Assembly (NCBI GenBank): GCA_030248135.1
Contig: JASANC010003529.1
Span: forward strand, 1 to 64,000
Origin: Theristus sp. LFF4_11
Taxonomy: Eukaryota; Nematoda; Chromadorea; Monhysterida; Xyalidae
Reading direction: 5' to 3'
DNA length: 64,000 nt
Shown one piece after another: positions 45,901 to 55,740 of the stretch. Positions within the stretch are counted from its first letter, which is position 1; each line of letters starts with the position of its first letter. The notes beneath the pieces were generated by a model. The model was not told where the DNA came from and made no database searches. It saw nothing but the letters and a program-made list of their open reading frames with translations. A program made the position numbers and the translations under genes.

Positions 45901-46106
45901 AATTCAACGACCATACGGGCGGACATTACCGGTTCACCGAGGTCAAAATCCACTTGCGACGAAGCAAAGCCAAAGCTGGTGGTTGCTTCTGGCTCGGTGG
46001 CGACGACACCGCTGTCCGGTAGTTCCGAGCGAAGCTCTGCTGGTGGGCATTCGATTTCATCTGTGGACTTGATGTGCTCGGCTTGTGTTACAGCAACGGA
46101 AGACAT
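39971..46106 (-). CDS. Glycerol-3-phosphate 1-acyltransferase, mitochondrial type (GPAM-like)
   Basis: First acylation step of glycerolipid synthesis at the mitochondrial outer membrane. Fifteen exons in order of translation: 45930-46106, 45534-45817, 45023-45145, 44604-44700, 44227-44363, 43636-43862, 43062-43258, 42585-42809, 41956-42232, 41564-41704, 41304-41425, 40980-41189, 40679-40847, 40459-40527, 39971-40179; phases agree, 887 residues. Acyltransferase blocks are intact: HKSHMDY (H-x4-D), GAFFIRRRLDD, FYTEGTRSRTGKP, and VPCNVTYERLIEG with FGCVRVDFAEP. Downstream helices also match GPAM (VVLTLKSTDDSSIRVQP, VEHERNAAAEF, TVRNALRWLCDRCLI). Blocks I-III fit GPAM better than DHAP acyltransferase. 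The first exon is poorly conserved, so the start is provisional; the exon 9 acceptor has a weak pyrimidine tract. Confidence 0.92.
41761..41810. repeat. MITE-1 fragment (GPAT intron 9)
   Basis: TGGTGATCACGTGATGCATG followed by TATTCTGTGCAGGCGTTGCTG, the left interior of MITE-1 only. Confidence 0.7.
42276..42441. mobile_element. MITE-1 copy (GPAT intron 8)
   Basis: CAGTCTAACTC at left and AGCTAGACTG followed by TA at right; TTGATTGGTTGG and the mirrored CCAACCAACCAAC inside. Confidence 0.8.
42838..42989. mobile_element. MITE-1 copy with TA on both sides (GPAT intron 7)
   Basis: TTA|CAGGCGAACTCTAAATAG at left and GAATTCGACTG|TAT at right. It fills 152 of the 252 bp intron and starts 28 bp from the exon boundary. 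Confidence 0.85.
43283..43487. mobile_element. MITE-2 copy with TA on both sides (GPAT intron 6)
   Basis: TA|CAGTATGTTTGTTCAAACC at left, GTGCAAACAAACATACTG|TA at right; 205 bp, ends perfectly inverted. It starts 24 bp from the acceptor of exon 7. Confidence 0.9.
44757..44970. mobile_element. MITE-2 copy, degenerate (GPAT intron 3)
   Basis: TATAAACATGTCACTTGC, AGCATGCGAAATTTTGAA, GATCGGGTTTGGTTGAAAT and GTTCTGTGTACTGCGAAAC match the MITE-2 interior; ends are eroded. Confidence 0.7.
45353..45513. mobile_element. MITE-1 copy (GPAT intron 2)
   Basis: CAGTCGAACTGTAAAACACA at left; right end eroded (TATAATTTAGAATGTAAG). Typical interior with GCAGGCATTGCTGTGTAGGC. It lies about 20 bp from the exon 2 donor. 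Confidence 0.85.
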
Positions 46107-46481
46107 GCCAATTGTTTACGTTACTAAAAAAATGTTCAAATGGGATAATAAAACCGGTATTTTCTTAGATGAAACACGCAATGAAAATGTTGTACATGAA
46201 ACAACGGTTCAGCCGTTGATCGAATTGTTTTTCACGATTGTTACTTGAGCGCAGAACATGACATCATGAACGCAGAATTTTATTAAGCGTATCAACCATG
46301 TGAAAAAGTCACTTTCAAAACTATCACAAACAAATTCAATTGACAAGATCAACACAAGCGAACCAGAGAACATGCACGAAGTAAAAACCCGCTATAAACG
46401 TGGAAACACACTTCCTCGTTCCATTTTGTACAGAAAAGCATACGAGATCAATCCCAACTTGAACAAGCTTCATTAACAAAA
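46107..46481 (-). promoter_or_regulatory. 375 bp spacer between PI3K subunit and GPAT, possible trans-splice acceptor
   Basis: Both genes run on the minus strand. On that strand the GPAT ATG is preceded by ACATTTTTTTAG about 20 nt upstream, a plausible acceptor for cis or spliced-leader trans splicing. No other promoter motif is visible. An operon is an inference only. Confidence 0.3.
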
Positions 46482-49400
46482 TCACAACACTGTCGAATGC
46501 ACTGGATTCAGCAATTTCGTGTCTAACGCCGGGTTGTGGTCTCGCAGCGAATGTGACGCGTAATGGGCGACAAACTCATCCAACGTTGGCGCAATGTTCA
46601 CGTCTGCTAAATTGGCGCTCGTGTTTTTCAGGGTCGACAACGCGAATCCATAGCCGCCTAAACAGACAAACAGCATGTTTGTTTCAACTTGTCACTTTCT
46701 TCGCAGACTACAGAGCTAGCGAATTAAGAAAGAACGTGATCAGAGTTGCAGGAAAATCTATTTATCCACGAATGAGGTGTTACCAATCAGCTTCGCCGTT
46801 CCATCGCAGCAACCGATATCTATAGACGGACGACGGCCAGAACAGCAACCAATCAGCTCGCAGGAAACCATTGATTGCTTAATTAAAAGGTGTACAATGA
46901 CGATTGCTTGTAAACGAGCATGTTGCTGTACCAGAATGCAGCTCGGTCGGCGGCAGATACTCAACGAGACAATGGTAGACGGTGGCGTTGCAGACGATCT
47001 CGAGCGCAAACCAGCCGGGACGCGTCTGCGACGGACGCAACAGGAACGTGCCTTGGCTGCGGCCTTGCAGCAAAGCGATCGCAGTCTCTTTCGTTGTACC
47101 AGACGCTTGCAGGTACCTGCAGTTGGAACTCGGAGTTATGGGCTTTTAGCTTATCAATGGTTGGTGGTGATCACGTGATGCATGCTTTCTGTGCAGGACA
47201 CACTCCAGCACCTCCACTGCAATGCCTGCACAAGATGCATGCATCACATGCGATCACCAACCAATCCAAAATCCAATCAACTGATATCATATGATTTAGA
47301 GTTCGACTGTAAGTCACATATGTGGATAGCGACAAAATCTCACTCAATCACCACATCCGTGAAGTTACTCATTGCACAGTGCACAACAACAATATCTACC
47401 AATCAGGTCGCTTTATAAAAACAACTGAAATCGACTATCACATTTCCAGCGGCCAATGCGGTACTGGAATCGATGTTGATGTTGGCTTAGACGCACTCTC
47501 AGTGCGGACAGGCGGCGAAGGCTGACGCTGAGCACGCAATGCTGACGTGCAAGCTGCATAAACAATCAATATTGCAACATTTCATGGACAATGGGTTTTC
47601 ATTGGGGTTCCAGAAACAAGGTGAACACCGAACTCCGGTTGGGCCTTGGAGTACGGACAGGGGAACGGGAAACCATCCCGTGAGCAGCGAGTTGCCGCCA
47701 TGAGGAAGGAAACAAATCCTGAAGCCAGCTTAAAAAAAGCTTAGTGCTACACCCTGAGCCCCTGAATAAGATCATGAAACGCACCATCCGTTTCTCACGC
47801 AAACTGATTCACAAATTTCCGATCTTGAACGCTATGTGAATAACCTGATTCATTAGCTGGTTCATGAATTTATTCAGACCCTCAGTGGTGTAGCACCATT
47901 GAACTGCAAGTTTTATAAAACTGGCCCAGAGGTCAATAATTTTGTTGTGAGCAGCATGGCAAAGGTCATGTTGAACCTGACGGTTCGTTTGACGTGACCG
48001 TGACGCCGGGCGAACTCCGGTTGATTGCCTCTTCAACCGATCCATTCGAATCGACCGACGACGCCCTGCTCAGTGCAGCAGCGGCAGTGCTGACGCTCGA
48101 GCATTCCGTCGACGCTGCAGCTGTTTTGCTGTTGCGTTCCTGCTCGCCGCTGTTCTGTTTCGATCGCTGACTAAATTCATCCATTTCTTCCTGTGACGCA
48201 AATGAATCGCTCTGATCGCTGTTGTCTCCAAAATGAGCCTGCCTGGCACACACAAGTGAAGTGAAGAAACTCTGTTGTTTACACAGTTACAAACAAACAC
48301 ACGCGCACACACAAAAACAGCAGCGCATATCTGCTGCTGCTGGTGCGCAGAGCTCTAAAGGCGATTAGCTGATTGGTTGGTGATCACATGATGCATGCTT
48401 TTTGTTCAGGACAGACTACGCCCCGGCAGCAACCAATCAGCCTCGGATTGCCTATAATTTAGAGTTCGACGGTAGTGACTTAACTACAGTATATTTCTTT
48501 AAACCTGTCACTTTTTTGCAAAATGCAGAACACGCGAAAAGAAACGTGGAATTAAATAAGAATGGACCGGAATCGGGTTTGCTCGGGGAATCGAGAGCAT
48601 CATTTGTGGCGAAATATGATCAGTTTCAAACCCGGACTTGTTCTTTATTCTTTGTATTTTGCTGTATTTTGCTAAAAACATGACCGGTTTAAAGAAACCC
48701 ACTGTAGCAACAATATAGCCGGGTGCACTGTTTTCCGCTGACTCCACCCACCACCCCAACCTGCAGTATCTTCTGTATCGCCTGCGCAGGCACGCCGTGC
48801 TGCTGCAGCAGGAACTGATGTCGGTCACGTTTCTTGTACAACCACAAGAGGCGCGGTTTCATCGTGTTCATTTCGCGCTCCAGTGTCCGAATGCGGGCCG
48901 TGTCCACGCTGACCGCATCCTCGAGACGACGGCGATGCTCGTGCACATTGGCCACCCTGTAATAGTGGCTTTCGTGTTTGTTCATAAAAATTGGCTTTGG
49001 TTGTAAAGATTGAAAAGTACAGTCGAACTCCAAGTTAGAGGCTCCGAGCACCAATGCGCGCATACATAATCGGTAAGCGGTTTCATGCAGCATGACGCGG
49101 TAATTCAAAACTTGGTACACACGATTCGGCAAAACAAGAGAACCAACCACTCGCGGCGCCCGTTGTAAACAATGAATTGTTTCTTCATGTCTGATAGGCA
49201 TCAGCTGATTGGTTGTTGATCAGTGCATGCTGATGCTTTCTGTGCAGGACAGACTACTCCGCCTCCACAGCCATGGCTGCACATCTCACGTGATCACTCA
49301 CCAATCAGCTGACTGCCTATCTTGTTCACTATCACTGCTATTCTTATGATAATGAGGCAGTTCCTTGCACGGCGCAAAGTCCTTCAACGCACGATGTTAA

Positions 49401-50719
49401 TGAACGTGCCATAATTAGTGAATAAAATAATGTTTTTTGATGTCAACACCAACCGGTCTGTTTCGATACACTTTACGTGCTGTTCAATAATGGCCTTTTT
49501 CACTGGATCGCTCTCCTTGCTCATGTGCCTGTAAATTGACCAAACATGAACGGTTCAGAAAGGAATGTGACGAAAACCACAAAAATCTCAGCAAAAGCGC
49601 TCGAGTCAATCGAATAACGAAAGCACAATAACAAAAACAGACGCATTCAATTGTTCGATCTGCACGGTGAACCATCGCTGCAGTTCCCTGTACGACAAGA
49701 CTGCCTGCCGTTTGTAGTGCAGCTCCTGCTGGATGTGCGTGAACTGCGCGTACGCGTCGTCGTACTGGCGTGTTTTGTTCAGGTATTTGCGGTGCAGGTC
49801 GCGAACGCTGTCCAGCAATTCGCTGCACGTTCTCTGGTGGCCTTCGTCGTCCTGAATGAAAGTCAACGTTGCAAGTTTGATTTCGCCCTTTGGTGTTTTA
49901 CCATTTGGCATCATCGACACTGAGCACACGCGAGACAGACACCGACCTCTCCCATTTTCGGCTTGTTCAGCGGAAATCGCAGCGTGATGTTCAGCGCTTT
50001 GTTGTAGTCGTTCAACGAGTTTGCCTCGTAGTGTCTCACCAGCTCGGCGACCGACTTGAACCGCAGATCTTCGGCCAGTGAAAAGCCGTAGCGGCCGTTG
50101 CGTTGATAGATTTTGATGAGTTTGTTGGCGCCGTCTTTGCGCAGCGTCAGCGTGTAGTTGCCACGAGCGTCGGATGAATTGCGCACAAGGAACGTGCCGT
50201 CAGGCTTGTCCTGCATCCACGCGCTCACCTGCAGTGCAACCTTTGTGGTGTCGATTGAGTTGCACTACACACGGATGCGCAGCTCATTTTGAGTCGTTTA
50301 GTGTTGTGTTACTCGTGTTTTGTTTGTGATCTCAGTTCGGTTTCTTTTGCACCTCGGGTGAAAATCTGGCTCGGATAGCCATCATGCCAATCATGTTCTT
50401 CCACAAAATTATCCAAAGCAAAGCAAACCAAAGCATTGCTAAAAAACTCATTTAATTTTCAACCAAAACACGACCGTACCTCATCTCGAGTGATATTGCC
50501 CCAATACCAGCGTTCGTTGCGGAGACTCTCAACGTTTGCAACGTTTTCGTCGTGGGGCACTTCTGCGGACTCCTCGTTTTTGGAAGCAGCAGAGTATCCG
50601 TCAACGGCTGCTGGTTGATTCAGTTGATTGTTGTGCTGTTTCTTCGTTGACGGACCTTCCCGCGACGAACTCATTTTCACAGTCATATCAGCACCACCAG
50701 ACGACGAAGACATCGCCAT
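46482..50719 (-). CDS. Class IA PI3-kinase regulatory subunit, p55-like (nSH2-iSH2-cSH2)
   Basis: Adaptor that binds phosphotyrosine YxxM sites and the p110 catalytic subunit in insulin/growth-factor signalling. Nine exons in order: 50480-50719, 49947-50228, 49643-49851, 49472-49528, 48761-48956, 47977-48238, 47442-47541, 46932-47116, 46482-46657; phases agree, 568 residues. After a polar 65-residue N-terminus comes nSH2 (WYWGNITRDE, GTFLVRNSSDARGNYTLTLR, YGFSLAEDLRFKSVAELVRH). The inter-SH2 coiled coil follows (KTRQYDDAYAQFTHIQQELH to REMNTMKPRLLWLYKKRD), then a Ser-rich linker of about 120 residues (exons 6-7). The cSH2 is last (QGTFLLRPSQ, VYHCLVEYL, GGYGFALSTLKN). Both FLVR-type arginines are present. 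The SH3 and BH/RhoGAP-like domains of p85 are absent, as in mammalian p55 forms and C. elegans AAP-1. Two terminal introns are MITE-derived or MITE-bounded. Confidence 0.94.
46671..46928. mobile_element. MITE-2 copy making up PI3K-subunit intron 8
   Basis: Left end CAGCATGTTTGTTTCAAC (46671), right end GTAAACGAGCATGTTGCTG (46928). On the gene strand the donor reads G|GTACAGCAACATGC: TA target, then the element. The element ends 14 bp before exon 9. The intron is 274 bp and the element 258 bp. A worn MITE-1 fragment (ACCAATCAGC...AACCAATCAGC) sits within it at about 46790-46860. Confidence 0.75.
47120..47309. mobile_element. MITE-1 copy abutting the acceptor of PI3K-subunit intron 7
   Basis: Right end GAGTTCGACTG|TA; left end CAGTTGGAACTC. 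On the gene strand the end reads AACTG, then CAG at the acceptor of exon 8 (47116 and down). The terminal bases of the element are therefore part of the 3' splice site. Confidence 0.8.
48348..48472. mobile_element. MITE-1 copy, internally deleted (PI3K-subunit intron 5)
   Basis: AGCTCTAAAGGCGATTAGCTGATTGG, split here as AGCTCTAAAGG and TTAGCTGATTGG, with TTTTTGTTCAGGACAGAC and a right end TAATTTAGAGTTCGACGG|TA. Adjacent to a MITE-2. Confidence 0.8.
48487..48704. mobile_element. MITE-2 copy with TA on both sides (PI3K-subunit intron 5)
   Basis: TA|CAGTATATTTCTTTAAACC at left and GGTTTAAAGAAACCCACTG|TA at right; interior GAATCGGGTTTGCTCGGG. It begins only 14 bp after the MITE-1 copy next to it. 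Confidence 0.88.
49021..49330. mobile_element. MITE-1 copy with internal insertion (PI3K-subunit intron 4)
   Basis: TA|CAGTCGAACTCCAAGTTAGAG at left. About 150 bp of unrelated sequence follows, then GATAGGCATCAGCTGATTGG and GATGCTTTCTGTGCAGGAC and the mirrored right half, which fades near 49330. Confidence 0.65.
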
Positions 50720-51022
50720 CCAGTTGGCGTGGCGTCACGTCACACGCACGCACGTGACCTACGCGGGAGGGTTAGGAAAAAAATCCGATTTTTTTAATAA
50801 TAAAATAAAGTACAAATAAATAAAGTAAATACAAATACAAATAATAATAATAATACAAATAAAAAAATAGTAATACAAATAAAGTATAAATAAAATAAAT
50901 AACGATTTTTGTAGCAAAGAAAAAATAAAGTAGCAAAGAAAAAATAAAGTAGCTTTCAAAAAATAAAGTCGCAAAGAAAAAATAAAGTAGCAAAAAATTT
51001 TCATATGAATAATACACTTTCC

Positions 51023-51152
51023 TATTTTAGAGTAGCAACGATATAATAATCATACACTGTCCTATTTTAGAGTAGCAACACTATCCCATTTTAGAGTAGC
51101 AACACTATCTTATTTTAGAGTAGCAACACTATCCTATTTTAGAGTAGCAACA
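51023..51152. repeat. Tandem repeat CTATTTTAGAGTAGCAACA, about 24 bp period
   Basis: Five units in the left arm of the palindrome; the inverted form recurs at 53084-53137 and 53376-53450 in the right arm. Not a CRISPR: spacers are absent or only a few bases. Confidence 0.85.
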
Positions 51153-51739
51153 TATAAACAGCTCATTTAAAGCTATTTCGGCCGCGAAACTTTGTAAACC
51201 TACGTTATTTTGCACGGAGATTTCAAATTTTGACCTTGTGGGTTACGGTAACGCCCGTTTTGGTCTCAACACGATCTTAGTTTCGTCAACAATCCACAAA
51301 CAGCTTGGTAACCGCAACCAAATCGGTGAAACATGCTAGATTAAGGTTATTTTGAACGCAGATTTTGAATTTCAGCTTTCTGGATTACGGTAACGCGTGG
51401 TTTGGTCTCAACACAATTTTAGTTTTAAGCACAGCGTACAAACACGACAACACACAACAACACACACACACACACGCGCGCAAATGCTAATTGTTTGGGA
51501 TTGGGTTAGACCAAGAGACTTTCAATTGTAGTGACGCACCCACGCCTTCTTGAACCCATGATCCCGTGGGCCCCGTATGCTACGTGCACAGCAATTGTAG
51601 TGACGCACCCACGCTCTTTTAATCTATTGATCCCGTGTGCTAATTGTTTGGGAACGCCGTTTAGTTGCCAATGTGAAATGTTGCACATAGAAACGCTGTG
51701 TGGTGCAATCTGATGAGATGCACAGTTTCTGGCACCCGC

Positions 51740-52120
51740 TGACAACAAGCATTCACGAAATGCGCTTCCAATCAATCCAGACATCAGCACACTTGACCTG
51801 GAAGACACCTGTGAACAACGAGGGATGTGCCAATCGCCCTCCAAAGACATGGTTGAGAAGTACTCGAGTACTCCAGAATGAACGCCCGAGTTTTGTACAG
51901 CAGCTTCTTGAACGACAACTTGTTCGACGGTGCAACCCTGTTTTGCATCTTGTACAGCTCATGGGGACGCAATTCGTACTGCTGCTTTAGCGTCCTGCAC
52001 AGTCTGTTCAAAGTTTCACGATCGCGAAATTTTTCGATATTTTTGCACCAATCGAAACAACCGACCTTTGGTCATCACACTCGATTGTGAACTGACCGAC
52101 GGCACTGAGACTCCTGAAGG
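51740..52120 (-). pseudogene. Coding-like segment in the palindrome spacer, unrecognised
   Basis: On the minus strand a frame reads KNIEKFRDRETLNRLCRTLK, then QQYELRPHELYKMQNRVAPS and NKLSFKKLLYKTRAFILEYS. Its codon and residue mix looks like real protein rather than random sequence. It is bounded by stops upstream and loses sense after YSST. I do not recognise the family. It may be a captured gene fragment or the remnant of an element-encoded protein. Confidence 0.35.
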
Positions 52121-52264
52121 TATACGATGATCAACCGGAGGGCTCACCAGTTGAAATAAGTGGTGAGTTTATCGAAGATAGAGAGCAGACGAGTAATTTT
52201 AAACAACCCATAAATCACAAATACGGTGGTTATAAAGGAATCAGTAATGATGGAAAATCACAAA

Positions 52265-52717
52265 TACCGTATTACCTCTATTAAACCCCCCCCCCAAAAT
52301 TAAACCCCCCCCAAAAATAAACCCCCACCCCCTCGACAAGTTTCCAAATAATCCCCCCCAAAATAATCCCCCATGGGGGATTATTGAAACCTGTTTGAAA
52401 CACATACCCAGCGAATTCAGTGGCTGGTTGCAGTGAAAATGATGAAATTGTGCTACCAAAGGCCCCAAATGGATGAGTTAATGGTAATTTCATTACAAAA
52501 GGCTGTTGTAAAAGGAAATTTCTATGTATAGTAGAAGTTTCTGCGACTTCCTTCCTGCCATGGAAGGTATTTTTGCCATTTTGCCCACTCCTAAAAATGG
52601 TTTCCAAATAAACCCCCCCCCCAAAAATAACCCCCCCCCCCCCCAAAATAAACCCCCACCCCCAGAAGTCGCTGAAGAAATAAACCCCCATGGGGGTTTA
52701 TTAGAGGTAATACGGTA
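52265..52717. mobile_element. C-tract element with inverted ends TACCGTATTACCTCTA
   Basis: TACCGTATTACCTCTATTAAA at the left, given as its first 16 bases, is mirrored by TTAGAGGTAATACGGTA at the right. Inside are runs of C with AAA spacers (AAATAACCCCCC, AAATAAACCCCC) and a secondary inverted pair ATAATCCCCCATGGGG. About 453 bp, non-coding. Confidence 0.7.
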
Positions 52718-53142
52718 ATCAACTCTTCTAACCCAATCTCAAACAATTAGCATTTGCGCGCGCGCGTGTGTGTGTGTGTTGTGTGTTGTCGTGTGTGTAC
52801 GCTGTGCTTAAAACTAAAATTGTGTTGAGACCAAACCACGCGTTGCCGTAATCCAGAAAGCCGAAATTCAAAATCTGCGTGCAAAATAACCGTAATCTAG
52901 CATGTTTCACTGGATTGGTTGCGGTTACCAAGCTGTTTGTGGATTGTTGACGAAACTAAGATCGTGTTGGGACCAAACCGGGCGTTACCGTAACCCACAA
53001 GGTTAAAATTTGAAATCTCCGTGCAAAATAACGTAGGTTTACAAAGTTTCGCGGCCGAAATAGCTTTAAATGAGCTGTTTATATGTTGCTACTCTAAAAT
53101 AGGATAGTGTTGCTACTCTAAAATAGGATAGTGTTGCTATGG

Positions 53143-53365
53143 CCTATTTTTTTAAACGTGTCCCACTGAAATGACGTCATGTGCCACAAAACATGCGCTT
53201 GTCGTTCACAGCAAACCAGACTATCCGTTTAGCCGATTTCTTCCCGTAAACAAACGGTGATTGTCGAATCAGTCACACCAAACTGAAATTTTAGTGCCTG
53301 TACTTTGACAAACGTTTTTAAATAAAATGACGTCACGTTAGTCCGGACACGTTTGAATAAATCCA
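53143..53365. mobile_element. Small inverted-repeat element nested in the right arm
   Basis: TTTTTTTAAACGTGTCC and AATGACGTCA at the left are mirrored by TGACGTCACG and GGACACGTTTGAATAAA at the right; it separates arm repeats that are contiguous in the left arm. Confidence 0.55.
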
Positions 53366-53542
53366 CTATACTGTAAAATAGGATAGTGTTGCTACTCTAA
53401 AATAGGACAGTGTATGATTATTATATTGTTGCTACTCTAAAATAGGACATTATAGTGTATTATTCATATGAAAATTTTGTGCTACTTTATTTTTTCTTTG
53501 CTACTTTATTTTTTGAAAGCTACTTTATTTTTTCTTTGCTAC

Positions 53543-53760
53543 CAGGGGTCGAGATGGGGGGGGGTGGGGGGGGGTACCCCCCCCAACCAAGTCGACACCC
53601 CCCCCCCACCCGGGCAAAGATGAAAACAAAACACGCCGCACGGCCAAAATGCGCCGCAAGGGAAGCACGCCGCATGCCAAAATGCGCCGCAACAAAATCC
53701 AAACGGCAAATAAGAAATACGCCGCAAGAAATAAACACGCCGCAGTTTTTAGAAATTTGT
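53543..53760. repeat. G/C tracts followed by CGCCGCA repeats
   Basis: G and C runs around GTCGAC-containing sequence, then about nine CGCCGC motifs spaced 10-25 bp (ACGCCGCACGGCC, AAAATGCGCCGCAA). An inverted relative lies at 55455-55740. Confidence 0.7.
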
Positions 53761-54190
53761 TTTTGGCGGTTAAGTAAGCTGTCAGCAATCCCAATTCAAT
53801 CCCATTTTCATAGAAATAGATTGAAAAAACTTCTTTTTGTCTCATTTTAGGTCGCCAACCCCAGAATATATTTTACAGATACGCGGGAATTCAAAATTGG
53901 TTTATGGTAGCTGACGAAAGACGCCGATGCTTGAAGAACATTGAACAAACAGAGCGAAAGTTTCTGAAATATTCAAGTTTACCTCTATTTCTGTGAAGTG
54001 AACCAATCAATCTCAATCACCTTTTTCATTTTTCGTTCCGCTTTGCCGCAAATTGCAATCTCGGACTGGAACAGAAAACCGTTCTACTTCTCGCTTTGCC
54101 CAGCCCAACTCCTTTTAATTTGACGGCGAAAATTGTTGTCAATGCGACGACAATGCCAACCGTAGTCAAGATTTTTTGATTTTATTGCAG
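53761..54190. other. Intergenic, nothing recognised
   Basis: Mixed sequence between two repeat blocks. No coding, RNA or repeat signal identified. Confidence 0.35.
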
Positions 54191-54194
54191 ACAA

Positions 54195-55065
54195 AAAAGT
54201 TGTGCGCCGACCTGTCACGCGTCTCTGCCGGCGCTGTGCTCAACCGATTTCAACGATCTACGGCTCAATCAACTCAGAAAACAACCGGCAACACGTCAAC
54301 GTGTCGTTTGTGGTTTGTTTCGGCGGTTTTTTTAAAAATCGACAAAATTCCAAACCACCATAAATTGGTGTTGTGTGTTTTTTCACGAATTTTTTATTGC
54401 ACACAAACAAATGTTGAATAAAACAAAAACCAACTACAAACGACACATCATCGTGTTCCGGATGCTCTGCTGAGTTGATTGAGCTGTCGATCGTCAAAAT
54501 CGGTCGAGGAAATCGTGATCTAGGCGACGGTATGTGTTGGCAAATGATGCATTTCACGACATGTGTGTTGTGCGCCGACCTGTCAGGCGACTCTGCCGGC
54601 GCTGTGCTCGACCGATTTCGACGATCGACGGCTCAATCAACTCAGCAAACAACCGGCAACACGTCAATGTGTCGCTTGTGGTTTGTTTCGGCGGTTTTTT
54701 AAAAATCGACAAAATTCCAAACCACCATAAATTGGTGTTGTGTGTTTTGTCACGAATTTTTTATTGCACACAAACCAATGTTGAACAAAAAAACCAACTA
54801 CAAACGACACATCATCGTGTTCTGGATGCTCTGCTGAGTTGATTGAGCCGTTGATCGTCAAAATCGGTCGAGGAAATCGTGATCTAGGCGACGTTATGTG
54901 TTGGCAAATGATGCATTTCATGACATGTGTGTTGTGCGTCGATCTGTCACGCGACTCTGCCGGCGCTGTGCTCGACCGATTTCGACGATCGATAGCTCAA
55001 TCAACTCAGCAAAGCATCGGGAACACGGTGATATGTTGTTTGTGGTTTGTTTCGGCGGTTCGATC
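54195..55065. repeat. Tandem triplication of a near-palindromic unit, about 368 bp
   Basis: The string TGTGCG(C/T)CGA(C/T)CTGTCA starts units at 54201, 54569 and 54933. Each unit has inverted halves: ATCGACGGCTCAATCAACTC against GAGTTGATTGAGCTGTCGAT, and CGACCGATTTCGACGAT against ATCGTCAAAATCGGTCG. The third unit is truncated after the first half. Confidence 0.85.
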
Positions 55066-55454
55066 TGGAAGCTGGCCTTTCGATCGACACCAACCACAGC
55101 TCGAGGGGCTCTATATTGCGAAATAAAGTCTGGGTAACACTGCTGCTGCATTGAAAATCTGCTGCAACGATGACCGCCGAAAGTCTGTCACCCAACTTCT
55201 CGAGCTGTGCACAATACAATACCACAAGCTGCGGTTGGGTGTGTTCCAAAACTCACAAAATATAATTTCCCATTTCTATTGCGGTGGTAATAAAGAACAA
55301 CATTCGTATCAACTTCTGATCCCCGCACACACTTAGCACGTTGTCAAATAACAGTTAAACCCTGGAAAATGTATTTTTTTGTGATTATGTCTAGTTTCAT
55401 TAAATCTGAGTCAACTTTCGTTTAATTATGCTGTTTCCGTGTGATTTTGAGCAG
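55066..55454. other. Intergenic, nothing recognised
   Basis: AT-rich sequence following the triplication. No feature found. Confidence 0.35.
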
Positions 55455-55740
55455 TTTTAATGATTGCGGCGAATTTTGTTTGCGGCGTATTTTGAATTTG
55501 CCATGTGCATATTTTCTGCGGCGTATTTTGGCATGCGGCGCGCTTCCCTTGCGGCGTATTTTGGTTGTGCGGCGTATTTTTGCGCAATCCCGGGCAAACC
55601 CCCAAATTTTGGTCAAAATACCCCCCCTCTCGAGTTTGGGGGGGCCAGCCAGACCCCCCCCCCCTCCCAGATTTCGACCTTCCAAACCCCCCCCCTACCA
55701 AATCCTGACCGTCTGACCACCCCCCCCCTTTGATTTTGAC
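55455..55740. repeat. TGCGGCGTATTTT repeats followed by C tracts
   Basis: Seven GCGGCG motifs (TGCGGCGTATTTTGG) and then C runs with GGTC/TTTTGAC spacers. It is the inverse arrangement of 53543-53760. Confidence 0.7.

Larger units (their letters stand above)
50911..53542. mobile_element. Large palindromic foldback element, about 2.6 kb
   Basis: Left arm 50911-51515 and right arm 52729-53542 are inverted copies: AAAAAATAAAGTAGC units, CTATTTTAGAGTAGCAACAC repeats, CTATTTCGGCCGCGAAAC, TTACGGTAACGCC, a CA/TG microsatellite and CTAATTGTTTGGGATTGGG. The right arm is interrupted at about 53143-53365 by a smaller inverted-repeat element. The spacer (51516-52728) holds local tandem repeats, a decayed coding-like segment and a C-tract element. 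A fragment of the arm end recurs at 56371-56440. No transposase recognised. Confidence 0.8.

Noticed and set aside
39971..46106. Peroxisomal DHAP acyltransferase for the acyltransferase gene
   Set aside because: The FIRRRLD block, the ASGDNLN segment and the long C-terminal helical region match the GPAM-type enzyme better.
46482..50719. FES/FER-type kinase for the SH2-containing gene
   Set aside because: No kinase domain; the order nSH2, inter-SH2 coiled coil, cSH2 and the WYWGNI and NKLIKIY signatures are those of the PI3K regulatory subunit.
51023..51152. CRISPR-like array
   Set aside because: Repeats are nearly contiguous without unique spacers, in a eukaryotic palindromic element.
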